The notes under the pieces were generated by a model. That model was given only the letters and a program-made list of their open reading frames with translations, was not told where the DNA came from and searched no databases. This document shows positions 1 through 11,500 of a DNA stretch of 64,000 nucleotides, piece after piece. The stretch is taken from assembly GCF_024713975.1 (NCBI RefSeq), contig NC_091100.1, positions 15,260,001 to 15,324,000 on the forward strand, given 5' to 3'. Within the stretch, counting starts at the first letter, position 1. Every line of letters begins with the position of its first letter. This stretch comes from Paralichthys olivaceus (lineage: Eukaryota; Chordata; Actinopteri; Pleuronectiformes; Paralichthyidae). Position numbers and translations under genes: made by a program.

Positions 1-1180
1 ACTGAATGAAAGGGTATCTAGGAAAATCTTTCTCACTCAACTCATTGCCATGGATACTGCAACAAAATGCACTAGAACAAAAAAATGAATGTAATAACTT
101 ATTAGACATTATATCAATGACGATAGTAATACTGTTTTTCTTTGTTTTGCTGTTTTTTGCTTCTTTGTAGGGGTTTTGTTCCCTCTTTCTCTTCTTATTC
201 TACTTTAAAAAGATTTAAAAAGTGGGTGTTATGTGACTATAGTATTAAGCAATCTATCTGTAGTGAATGTATTTATGTGCTAAAATACCCAGTTGCAGAA
301 CTGTAACATTTTTTATTTTAGTGTTAGATATATGATATGAAAAATGATGATGCTGCACAACGGGAGAACAGATCTACAGAAATGTGTCCAAAGGCAGAGA
401 CATTTCTTTAAACTACTGCAAAAGAGTGGAGGGGATGTCTTCTGGAGGAGTGTCAGAGAGCTGCAAAGAGTTTTTATTCTGGTGAAGGGCAGCCTGTTCC
501 AGTGCTCTCATTAGAAACTTTTTTGATCCTAAAGCAAAACCAGGACTCTGTGTGTCCTGGATAATTAAAAATCCACTGACATTTCAGTACTGACAGTGCC
601 AGCTGCTGGTGTGCAGGCAGCTGCAGCCTGTTCTGCTGCTATGCTTTAATGTGCATGACCATGGAGATGAATTACACTGTTCAGTCGCAGGATTTATAAA
701 GAGATGATGATTATGATGACATTGATTATTTTTCTATAACACTACCGCTGTCAGTCTTCTATTTCAGACTTTTTGTCAGGTGTCATGTCTCCTCAGTGCT
801 GGGGTTTCTAAATGACAGCAACACTGAACATCAGAGTCGCCTGTAATGAGAGCGTGGGCCGAAGCCTTGGAGCGACTACATTTGACACCCGCAACGGTGA
901 GGGTTCCCTGAGTCCAAGGACTGCGAGTGCATGTGACTTCTTTGAAAGAGAGAAATAGCAGAAAAGACATTACAAGGAGGAGTCCAAGAACACGTGCGTG
1001 AATTCAAATGTACTCAAAATCCACTTTTATCTCGGTGAAGGTTTTTAAGACAAAGTTAAACTCAAGGTGAGAAATATAATGTGTGTGTTGGCATTGGAGC
1101 CAATGGCAGATAACTGCATTGACAGTCATAGAGTAACTTTAAGTTAGTTGAGTCTATCAGACAAATAGTTTTTATTTAAT
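1..1180. other. Non-coding stretch upstream of the first gene
   Basis: No exon of a recognisable gene is visible here. A somewhat GC-richer island at about 800-960 is open on both strands (about 50 codons plus, 64 codons minus), but neither reading looks like a known protein and no splice sites tie it to another exon. The rest is ordinary AT-rich DNA. Confidence 0.5.
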
Positions 1181-1184
1181 ATAC

Positions 1185-1415
1185 AAAACATTACATTCAC
1201 TTCAGGAAGGTGGACTGGTAGCTGGAGAGGGGCCTCCTGGGCACTGCTTGAGCAAGGCACCGAACCCCCACTCCACCATGTTGCATGTCTATGAGCCCTT
1301 TGTGTGTGTAGGATTGTGTTTCAGGGTTAACAACTGCATGTATAAAAATGAGTGTAAAAAGAATTTCCCCTTGAGGGATCAATAAAGTATCTCTTCTATC
1401 TCTTCTATTCTAATG
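1185..1415. repeat. Retroelement-like 3' tail (SINE/LINE fragment)
   Basis: The stretch ends in a motif reading roughly 'fewer C, then ccttgagggatcaataaagtat', followed by imperfect repeats of a tcttctatc unit. From memory of the family, this closing motif plus a short tandem tail is typical of fish non-LTR elements and the SINEs that borrow their tails. The 61-codon minus-strand frame over it is a by-product. I cannot assign a family name. Confidence 0.5.
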
Positions 1416-1639
1416 GTTTGATTTTCGATTTTCTGCTTCATGCTCCAAATACAAATTTGCATGATATCATGAAGTGTGATATGACATACAACATTGTGTA
1501 TTCCTTGCAACAACAATTTTCACCTCTAGGAGGTCACGGGTTGAAGTCACACACACACAACCTGGTTTGTAAAGTTAATATTTGTAAAGGTCATAGGAAG
1601 CAATCTCGAATGTATAATATTGATCAATAATAGCATTGC

Positions 1640-1923
1640 GAGAGACCCAAGGACGCTTTACATGCCAATAGGGACAATGTGTTTTAAGACACTGGCTGTG
1701 TCACACTGTGGAGACGTTTGTGAACTTCTCACACGTTGTCATTGTAAAAGACCTCTGGCTCCCTCTTGTGATCGAACAGAGTAAGTACAACTCCAAAAGA
1801 AAACGCTGCTCGTGCTCCTCTGCCAAGTTGAGTTACACGTCAGTGGTGAACCTGTACTGGTGCGTGGACGTGTGGACGTGTGCAGTGCGCGTCAGGCGGT
1901 TCCCGGATGCTCCAAACAGAAAC
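1640..1923 (+). promoter_or_regulatory. Probable promoter/5' UTR of the SANT-like gene
   Basis: The bases before the ATG at 1924 become clearly richer in CpG from about 1790, with several GACGTG/CACGTC-like cores between 1830 and 1910 and a CpG-containing flank continuing to about 2130. No TATA box is obvious. This fits a CpG-type promoter and first exon. The transcription start cannot be fixed from sequence alone. Confidence 0.4.
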
Positions 1924-4900
1924 ATGGAGCGGGTGGTGGTGGAGGTGCCGATCGACAACGGTGAGATACATTATTACCACCTCCACGCTGCTCAGCCACT
2001 TTTTATTAACATCTGCTGACAGACATGTGGCGCTTCAGTCCATCCGAGCACTGGACGCCTCCTCCTCCTCCTCCTCCTGCTCCTGCTCCTCTGACGCATG
2101 TGGTTTAGGGACGAGCTACAGCCCGTGTGGGGCGATCACAGGGTTATTCGTCTAGTTTGTGTGTTTGAATACGTGTAGCTCCATGCACTTGTTCACAGAG
2201 AGAGAGAGGGTGAAGAGAGAGAGAGAGGGGGGGTTAGAGAGAGAGCTACTGTCATGTGTCAAACAGCAGTTCTGCAGCTGAGCTCACACACTGCTGACCC
2301 CACTCACAACTCTGCACCAAAACACAGGCCAAATGTATCCAACATACACACAGTCAGAATAATCCACTGTCACACAATATGGTAGTTTAATATTTTGAAA
2401 AGTTAACTATTGTTATTACTGTTTTGTTTTTTCCTTAAAATCCCTGTGAATTTATGTGAGTTTGTAACACGGGTTAGGTTGTACTTGTTTTTTTCTTATT
2501 TCAGGAAGAGAAATTATTTGTGTCCGATGATAACACTGGATCCCTACTTCCCGCCCCTGATATACCCAGTTTTTATCCATGTATAGGCCTACAAATAATT
2601 ATATTGTATTCAAAGAATCAATAATAACAATAATTATAGACACGTGATGGAATTTATTTAATTTCAGAGGTCAGGGCAGTCCAGGTTTTTTATTGATTAT
2701 AAATTCATTCATTATTAAAAGGTTTATGTCCTTGGTGCATCTATTGTATTGTTTTCTAAGCGTTCTTATTCTGTTCTGTTACCAACTTTAGGTTTTTCCC
2801 TCGCTGGCCCTTCCACAACCCCGCGAAAGCGTCAGGTGCGTTTCTCAGCTCGGCATGACATCATCCTTCTGCGGGAGGTCATCGCCCAGAACCCCTTTGC
2901 CTCCAAAGAACCAGGTTTGTCTTTTGGACAATATCCATCTGTCCACGTGGACAAAATGTCGTTACATTTAAATAATTAAGAGCCTTTGCTATTTACGTAC
3001 AATGTCCCCTACGTTTACTGTGCAGATTATAGAAACTGCCTTTTTTAAAAGACTCTACAAATCACACAGTTGGGAAGATCATCACGTTTATAAGAGACAG
3101 AGAGTCGAATGGAAAACACAGACAGGTCTGTTTAACTTCTTGGATGGGCAACATATGCTGTATAATCAGATCTGATGAAGTCGTTCATCTTCTTCAGGCA
3201 GAATCTGGGCCCGTGTGGGGGAAATTATCACCGGTGTCCTTCAAGATGAAAACTTTGAGGTGGACGCCAGGAGGTGTCGGGAGAGGACCATGCTGCTGCT
3301 AGACTACTACAAGAAGCAGGATTTCCCCAGCCTGCGCAGGTTGATACAGGCCACAGGAGCCTTATTTCATCCATCTATTTATAATAAAAAAGAAAGTCAA
3401 GGTTAACATGTGTGTCTATTTGTGTGTGTGTGTATTCGGTTCATTTAGGTTCGGAACAGAGAGGCTGTATGCCCAAAAGGAGGATCTGCTCCATGAGGTT
3501 TTGGAGCTGGAGGCTGAGAAGGGGCTGCTCACCAGTGGCCATGAAACAAAGTACCAGGTGAGTGTCAGTGTTGTTGTGCCATCAGAGAGGAGAATCTAAA
3601 CATATGTGACAGCTCTAGCACAAGAACTTTATTTTTTACAGAGGGTGCTCTTGAGCTGTTCTACAGGAGCAGAGCAACTGCATGTTAGAGCTTCCATTAT
3701 ACGGCTTCATGCTGCTATTATTCTCGTCCAAACATTAAATCAAAATATATGACTCACATACATAGTATTGTTATTTTGTTTTCAAAGACATGAATTTTAA
3801 AATCACATGTATAGTCCAGATGTTTCCAACCTTTTGAGCTTGTAAGGTTTAAAATGAGCAAGTGGCTATTGTCTGAGTTTTAAGCAGCTCTGTTGTGGTT
3901 CTTTCTTTCAAAATCTCTCAGAATGTTTCATCAAAATATTTGTTAGAGTCCATATTTTCACAAGAAGAAAATAATTTTAAGAGAAAAGACACAAAAGACA
4001 TGATATGATAATAATTTATGTACAGTATGATATTTCTCCGCTCCTCACATTCTGTTTTGATCTAGAAAGATGGTGTATCTATTCTAATGCTTACATGGAC
4101 TGAGTCATTTCATAGAAATTGAAAAGCATATGTTTTTTTCATGATCTGTGCAAAAACCTAACCACTTCTCTTCCTCTTCCTTTTTTCATCTAAGTTACAG
4201 TGACAAGTAAACTGAGATTTAAAATGTATCTTCTGCTTATCCAACCCTCTTGTTGTCACGACTCTTCTTATTTATATTACTACACAAATGTCTGCTGTTC
4301 CTATAACAGTTGATTTTCATTATCCTCACTTCATTATCATAGCAGTGCTCCTGTCCTTATCTCTCCCAGGATGATGAGCTGAGGAAGCGAGTCATCGAAG
4401 AATTAATTCTCCCCGAGCAGGACAAACCCAACATCCATATCACACAGTCACCAGCTGCAGGTAAGAGCAGAGTCACTAGAATCACTAGAGATGAAAAGAC
4501 TGTCTCTCGATACCAGTTAAAAGAAGAATGTATTCATTATCGCCTCCAGTGTCATTCCCTCTCAATCATAGACTGTATATAGAGATGGATGATGTGTGTC
4601 CACTTCTTTCCACTGTCAAGAAATTAAGCCAGAATATTCAGGATATGAACTTTGTCATCTTGCGCTTTTGGAGCCAGAGTCTGCGAAGTGATGTAGTGAT
4701 TCACACTGAATTTTAATAGGAATTCACATCCTATCATCTTTATGTGGAAACTGCAATTGAAGAAGTGGGTGATTTCCACTCATCAGATGATATGAATGTG
4801 TCAATCAGCTGATAAACAGATTGAAATGAGTAAGTGTCCTGTCACCTCTGAACCAGATAATGATCGAGAAGAAATCCCGGATATGTCAGCGGCACCCACA

Positions 4901-6033
4901 GCCAAGCAGCCGTGCCAGTGCTGCTGCCAGACCTACTCTGAGATCCTCAGCTTCCTGGAGAAACGCTCAGAGGCAGAGCAACGCCTGCGAGAGGAGGAGC
5001 TTGCCCTTCGTCGGGAGGAACTAGAGATTCAGAGGAGTACTTTCTTTTATAAGACTGTTTCGTGTGATTATAGTTAAAGTAGAGCACATACCTCTGCCAA
5101 GGCCAAACAGTCCCCTTGAATTCAATCAAGATCCAGCAAATTTCACACACTCACATTCTTCATGTGCCCGATCTTAGTTATCCATGAATTATTCAATGAA
5201 AGTGGTGAAAATGTAGGAAATGTCCAATCTTGCAATGTTAAAGAAAGTGAGTAAGAATTCCCGGATTGCCGGATGTGTAATGTTTTTTTATACCACATTG
5301 TCGCAACAAGTTTCGTGGAAATCTGTTCAGTTGTTTTTGTGTAATTTCAATAACAAAGATACAAGCCAACCAACCAACAAACGGACAGGATTGAAAAGAC
5401 AAATTGTGAATTTTAATTTGTTTTAGAGTCACATTACAAAAATACTATGGAGGATGCTTGTGATCTTTAATTTTTCAATGTTAGTTGTTTCAGATTAAGC
5501 CTTTGATCCTTAGTAAAAGGGTCAAAAACCTTGTTTATTTTCATCCTGAAAAAAATTTGAATCAAAGTTATCCTGATAAAGATTTTGAATTTCCTTTTCA
5601 ATTTGGAGACATCTGGAGTTAAAGAAAAGAAAGTAGGAACCATTCCATTACAAGCATGAGCTGATCACATGTAGTCAGGTAATTAGTTAAAATACTTGTT
5701 AACGATAACATTAATAATAACTTTAATTTATATAGCCTTTAAAGCGACCTAAGGAAGCTTTACATGTGTCGCGAGAGACAAAATGAAAATAATCCACACA
5801 AATCCGACTGAAAACTGATCTCAAACTGAGGGTGCAGGGAGGAATTGTGCTGACATCATCCTCAACGGGGAATTCCAAATGTAATTTCCCTTTTTTAATC
5901 CTTAGGTAAGATCGCTCTGGAGAGGGAACGTCTGGGAGCCGAGAGAAAAGAGAGGGAACGGAGATTTGAGCTGGAGAGCCAAGAGAGGCAGGTCATCCTG
6001 GACCTGTTAAAAGAGAAGGTGCTGAAACGCTGA
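1924..6033 (+). CDS. Myb/SANT-like DNA-binding, coiled-coil protein (seven coding exons)
   Basis: Exons read 1924-1960, 2792-2914, 3198-3339, 3449-3557, 4370-4460, 4857-5036 (or 4809-5036) and 5906-6033. All have GT/AG borders and phases that join to one frame of 269 codons (285 with the longer exon 6), ending at TGA 6031-6033. After a short N-terminus and a basic PRKRQVR patch, residues about 30-100 form a helical tryptophan/leucine-patterned block (ARHDIILLREVI, RIWARVGEII, CRERTMLLLDYYKKQD) resembling Myb/SANT-like domains of fish nuclear factors and Harbinger-type Myb proteins. A CQCCC cysteine cluster follows in exon 6, then about 70 residues rich in E, R, L and K that look like a coiled coil. 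The likely role is a nuclear DNA-binding adaptor; this is inference from domain type. No gene name is recognised. It is the same strand as, and just upstream of, prpsap1. Confidence 0.8.
2055..2260. repeat. CCT/GCT microsatellite and GA-rich tract in intron 1
   Basis: A CTC/CTG triplet run spans about 2058-2092. An imperfect GAGA tract with a short G run spans about 2200-2250. Both lie in the first intron of the SANT-like gene. They explain the serine-rich reading of the frame that crosses them. Confidence 0.7.
5075..5385 (-). repeat. Dispersed ~300-bp fish repeat, inverted copy
   Basis: Read on the minus strand, this copy contains the block order seen in the copies at 22.5 and 54.9 kb: a TTTGTTTG-rich start, an 'acagatttccacgaaactt'-type block, 'gaataattcatggat', then 'gactgtt..ggccttgg..gaggtatg'. 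It lies in intron 6 of the SANT-like gene. From memory this is a very common teleost repeat; I cannot name it with certainty. Confidence 0.7.
5706..5790. repeat. Fragment of a 'tttatatagc' interspersed repeat
   Basis: An AATAATAA-rich lead-in is followed by 'actttaatttatatagcctt' and an 'aagctttacatg' block. Similar wording occurs at 29205-29280 and, partially, at about 1640-1665. This pattern is a familiar teleost interspersed-repeat terminus. Confidence 0.45.
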
Positions 6034-7176
6034 CAGGGAGAGCGAACCTGCATCACCTGCTCTTTTAGTGCCATCTTTGAAAAATGAAAGTCATCATGAA
6101 GTAAAGGGAAGTTAACAATGTTGACTGCAATAAGGAAGCAAGGAGTGAAAAAAGTGATCATAGAGACAAAAGTGCATTGAGATATCAAATGAAGGACAGT
6201 GATGTGATGTGCCATCACCTTTGTTGGTCTTTACAGTCAAGCAAGAAAGTAAAGTGAGTGTGTGGGTTTGTGAAGGTACATGTTGTATGTGTGTATGGTT
6301 CAGGCATCAATATTTCAGCTGCACAGAAGCTGATGCATATACAGTAGATCCCAATAGAAACTCCCAGTTTTACTCCTCGGGACACAGTGTGCATGAGGAT
6401 TTGTCACCTGAGAAATCGAATTCAGAATAGGTTGTTGTCTTGGCTGTGATGAACACTGCACTGGAGGATTACCACATACCAGGATGGCCGCTTGCAGTAA
6501 AAGTGGATTAGCAGATTTTCCTGTGTGACCAACAGCAATGTGTTTTCCTGAGTCCCATTGACAGTGTGAGGAACATCATTATTTGTGGTGACATGATGGA
6601 AAAAATGAAAAAATACCTTAGTAAAGATGTATAATTAAACAATTAACATGTAGCTCAAGCTTCTGCAAACCCTGTAACATTTACAGATGACTGTGAGCCA
6701 CAAAGTAAACTTTATTTTACTGACTGTGAATACACTTGGATTAATATGCACTTTTGTACTGCTAAAGCTCACACTAAAATGAGCCGGGACATGTGTGCCC
6801 ATATTATATAGATATACAGACACTGTATACTATTTTTACTGAAGGTAGATTTATAGCTATAATGTCACATGGTGTGTATATTTATTTTGTTATAAGATTT
6901 AATGTCACCATCTTGTTAATTTGCCAGATATAAATACAGTTAACTGGCATTGGCTAATGTAGGGCCTATTAGGTAAACATGTTCTCAGTGATGGGAGCAC
7001 TTTTATTTACGTGTTCCACTGATCCACATGTTGTTTATTGTGCTTATGAGTTCTTAAAAATATATGGTTTTAATCACACGACATTCTCTGCTGTGATCTT
7101 CAGTATATTATTCTATTTGAAGAAGCTATAAAATCTATAACAAAATTTAAAGAATGTTTTTAAAACTTGTTGACCT

Positions 7177-7182
7177 AATAAA
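7177..7182 (+). terminator. Candidate polyadenylation signal, SANT-like gene
   Basis: AATAAA on the plus strand, about 1.15 kb after the stop codon at 6033, is the first canonical hexamer I noticed in the 3' flank. It would give a roughly 1.2-kb 3' UTR ending before the prpsap1 promoter region. Confidence 0.45.
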
Positions 7183-7679
7183 GCCAGTAGCTCTATAAAA
7201 CGTTGACTATTTTATTACAGATTATGATTTTAAAAACTGTAAAGGTACACAACTGAAGACATGTCCCTAACATCTGCTGTTGATCACTAACATCTGATAA
7301 CATCAACTAGTGGTAGGCATTAATTAGTGCAGTGGAACATACAAGGGATACGGTATTCTTCATCTTATCCTATGTTCTAAAATAGGACAGTTTTCAGTTT
7401 AAAAAGGCCTAGAGGTAAAGAAGTATGATTAACTGAGTGGGTCCCACAGCTTTCATGCTACTGCCATACAGGCCAGTAGTCAGATTTACCTTTAGCCTCA
7501 GCGTACCCTCGAGTTCGGACTGTATTATTGATTACAAGGTCAAAATACTTGATACTGCTAAGGTGCACAACTGAAGTTATGTCTAGTGCAGTATAATTTA
7601 TAAATTTGCATATATGGCTTCCGGCTTGAAGCTTAAGATCGTGTCTTAATTTGAGATGGCAGTGTTGGAAAGTGAATTG

Positions 7680-7940
7680 CCACGTTTATTCGGCCATTGC
7701 TGTTTAAGATTACGTCAAATGACTCCCACACTCTGATCGGCAATGACAATTTTATGGGCCCCCCCCTTAAATTCAAAAAGAATCCTCTGATGACTGTAAT
7801 GATGTATGCCCCACCACCCTGCCCCCAAAGTTCCTTGAAACGCCCCTGACTGAGGCAGAAAACCCCCCAACAAAAGTCGCCACGTTTTTTTGGCCATTGC
7901 GCTTTAAGATTACGTCATACAACTCCCGAGCACCGATTGG
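7680..7940. repeat. Duplicated 61-nt promoter module, copies 200 nt apart
   Basis: Positions 7680-7740 and 7880-7940 align without gaps and start exactly 200 nt apart. Both begin CCACGTTT, share GGCCATTGC, share the 15-nt core TTTAAGATTACGTCA, share ACTCCC and end GAT[C/T]GG. The shared core holds a CRE/C-EBP-type TTACGTCA. The downstream copy ends in GATTGG (an inverted CCAAT box), while the upstream copy has GATCGG. The intervening 139 nt are not obviously duplicated. Confidence 0.8.
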
Positions 7941-8160
7941 CCAGAAGCTATCTCTCACGCCCCTCCTGCTTTGACGTCCTCTCTGATTGGCTGCTCTCCA
8001 CGTCACTCTCTCTTCCCCAATGAACGCTCGGCTGTGGCGTGTCTTCTCCTCGCGTCGCTGAAGTTTTGCAGCGGCCACAGTTTGAATGTTCGCAGCGGAC
8101 TCAACTTCCAGCGACTGAAACAACGCGGCGGTGCTAAAAACTGAGTTCCCCGGAGCTGGA
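7880..8160 (+). promoter_or_regulatory. prpsap1: prpsap1 promoter: CCAAT boxes and CRE-like sites
   Basis: This CpG-richer block precedes the prpsap1 5' UTR. It holds inverted CCAAT boxes (ATTGG at 7936-7940 and 7986-7990), a direct CCAAT at 8017-8021, a TTACGTCA core at about 7910-7917, TGACGTC at 7972-7978 and a CACGTCAC at about 8000-8006. There is no clear TATA box. The pattern is that of a housekeeping promoter; the start site is probably about 8030-8160. Factor binding is inferred from motifs only. Confidence 0.6.
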
Positions 8161-8566
8161 GCTCACCTCGGGGGCTTGTGTCGGCGCTGGTGGCCGGTGT
8201 GAGGGTGCTCGCTGACCCGCTAACAACCGGAGTGTTCTCCCCACGTTTACAGGCGGAGCAGCGTGAGCTTCTATTGTCGGGGTTTGAGTTCGTATTCAGC
8301 TTCGTGTTTACGCAGCTTCAGCGGTGGTTTTCTTACGTTAGCATGCGTGTGCGCGGCGGGAGGCGAATCCACCAAACACGTAGATTCTAGTGGGAAAGAG
8401 TTTTCCTTCCTGTCGGGTGGTAACAGGCCATTTTTAATGACGGTTTAGTGGAGTCGCTCCCAAACACACACACGTATTGAGTTAGAACAACATGCCCATT
8501 AGGCGGTTTGGGGGTCACAGGTCTCTTGTCTCTCAAACTCCTAAACTGTCGTATGGTTTCGCCAAG

Positions 8567-11500
8567 ATGAACGTGTCAAGAAGTGGATACCGTGTTTTCT
8601 CTGCCAACTCCAGCCCCGCCTGCACAGAGCTGGCCAAGAAGATCACAGAGTGAGTGTGGATTTAAAGCAGCAACCATGTGATTCAGATCTAATGACAACT
8701 GCTCTGTCTTTGTAGAGACTATACCTGACTGCACACCTGGACTCACAGTGTTGTTTAAAAAGGTGAGTTCACCCAAAAAATGAAAATGCACTCATTATAT
8801 ACTCACCACTATGTGGATGGACGGGTGGGTGAAGTGTTGGAGTCCACAAAACACTTCTTGAGTATCAGGGGTAAACAGTGTTGCAGCCGAATCCAGTACA
8901 ATTGAAGTAAATGGTGACCGCATAAAATGGCTTCATACTCCTCATGAGGTGTCATCCAGGTGTCTGTAAGCCCCAACATTGAAATTCGACTCGACACGGC
9001 ATCATTTACATCGTGCTCTTAGCCTAAATGTCCTCTGATACTCCTCTGGAGCCATGGGTTTGGCTGCAACGCTGTTTATCCCTGACACTCCAAAAGTGTT
9101 TTGTGGACTCCAACACTTCACCCACCCCTCCATCCACATAGTGGTGAGTAGGTAAGTGAATTTTCCTTTTTGGATGAACTATCTCTTTAATGCTGTGCAG
9201 TCAGGCTATTCAAACACGCAAGCCATCCTTACTAGGACTTTGTATGTACCTCCTTTTAATAGTGGACAGCTTATAAACAGAGCCTTATCCCTAACCTCAG
9301 CCATGAACAACTTATGCCTTACCCTAAACTAAACCACAATTCACATCTTACCACTCACAAGACTTCAGAAATGTGATCCCCATGAGATCTACTGGTCTTG
9401 ATAAGTTCAGCGTTTATGCTGGAAAAGATCCTAAACAAAGTTGAATAAAACAACTACGCACGCAGGAGTTCGTGCATCTATTCTATTTAGGACTTTGCAT
9501 TGACTTCCATTCAAACCAAAACCTTATCCCTAACCTTGACCTTAACCATGCCGTAAACTAATACTTTAACCTAAACTTAAAACATGCCTTCACCTTTAAA
9601 TTGAATGGTTTACATTGTGGGTATTTGCCTAATGGCAAGGTCAGTGTTTCTACTGGAAAAGGTCCTAAAGGGGTAACCAGGATGAGCAGACATACACAGT
9701 ACATGGTGTGGAAGTCACAGGGTGACTTGAGTCATGACACTGACACCTTCAACTTTTCCATGCGACAATGGTGTAATGGCACAAAAACATAATCCAACAG
9801 AGAACAATCCACATCATCAGTGTGGACGAAGAAGATTCAAACTCATGAAACATGTGCAGGTTCTAATGTCAAAGGACAATTCTGTCCACCATCAAAACAT
9901 CACTTCTTCAGAACTGGTTTCTAAGCAAAGTGTCTTTGAGCATTGTTAAAAGTGCTATATACATAAAGTGTATGATTATTGACTAAAATTAAACTTTCAT
10001 TTCAAAAATGCTACTTTTTAAATTGCTCTTCAACAGGTTTAACATTATCAGGCTGTTTAAAGGACAGAATATGTTTCAGCGATGCAAGAAAAACGTTTGT
10101 TTAAATGTAGTGTTTGACTACATGGACACTTCACTTTTTCTTTTGCAGCTTGCAGCTACAACTAAGATTCTCACAAACAAGACCTGCCGTCATTACCTCA
10201 TGGGTGTCTGTATAAACTGGTGTGTGTTGTTTTGGGCTGTCCTAAATACCTACTCTGTTGCTCATGCAGTCTCTTACATTGCTCTTGGAGGAGTGGCGCA
10301 TCAAAACATTTACAACTAATTAACATACTTTCTTTCTAAATTTAACTTTTGAGGATAGTCTATTGTTTGTATTGATTCATAAATCATAGCTTTAAACCAA
10401 CCTAGAGTTCCTCCCATTGGTAAATGGCTGCGGTTGTCACTTTTTTGGAGCTACTATATTGTTTGAGGTGCTATTTTCAGTGGCTTTCACAACCTGTTAA
10501 TAATTTGAATTTATTCAGTTTGAAACTTCAGTTAAAGAGAGAATTGACTGAACCACATGTTGAGGCATTGTAAGGTTCACTTGCTTTAAATCAAAGGATC
10601 ATCATTGCCCTTAAAAGTGTCGCTGCAGATAACCAACAGACTGCTCAGCGTTATACAGCGAGGATGAAAGATTAGTTTTATTTGATTATGACAATCCCCC
10701 CCTATTTTTCCTTCCGGGTGTTTCTGAGGGGGATTCGAAGGAGCTGCCAGTAAGAATCATTATGATGAGAGGAGCCTACTGCACAGGCACCGCTCTGTCT
10801 ATGAAATACACAGATACCATACAATGGGCGTTACTTTGGTGGTGGTTGTTATTGTTTGGATTGGCAGTAATTCACGTGGTGTACAGATGGGTGTTGGTTC
10901 AGTTTGGTTAAAAACGAGTTTCACCCAGTGATCTGAATGGCATGAAAACAAAAAGAATAATTGATCTGTTTCTGGAAACTGATCCAGATCTCTGCTAACA
11001 CCAATATCTCTTCATCTCATTGTTGGCCCACTGGAATCAGGAAACGGCCATGTGTGTGTTTTTTCTCCCCCCCCAACCTACAGAACTGTCAATTGGCCAA
11101 GCACAAGTTGCATTGCCCATCCAGTTAAAAGGAGCTTAGCATTCTCAGTTTTCATTGTTTGGCAAAATTGCAAAACTTCACAAAGGAGATTATGTTGTTG
11201 CTCTGGAGCAGAGTGGAGTTTTCTTTGGAGCAAAGGTTGACATGAGCACACAGAAAATGCAACTGAAAACTGGGCTGAGTATTTACTCATTATATTGCAC
11301 ATGTGGTAATTGGGCTGTGTGTAAATACAGCTGTGAGTGCAGTCAATCATATTTTTACAACACTGTTATTCTTCGCTAAATGTGAATAGAAGTTTATAAG
11401 GCTGCCAGCTGATTCACCTCTCTAACATTCAATCAGATTTTCCTTGTTAGATAAATGTAATTTAGAGTAGAAAAGAGAAGACGGTTAACGCTTTATGTAC

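Noticed and set aside
4796..4808. ATG at 4796 as an independent start of a small protein
   Set aside because: The frame after it is exon 6 of the SANT-like gene, which joins in phase to exons on both sides. The ATG is simply intronic or just before the acceptor.
7773..8123. 116-codon minus-strand frame over the prpsap1 promoter
   Set aside because: It lies in CpG-rich promoter sequence, has no protein-family resemblance and runs antisense to regulatory motifs.
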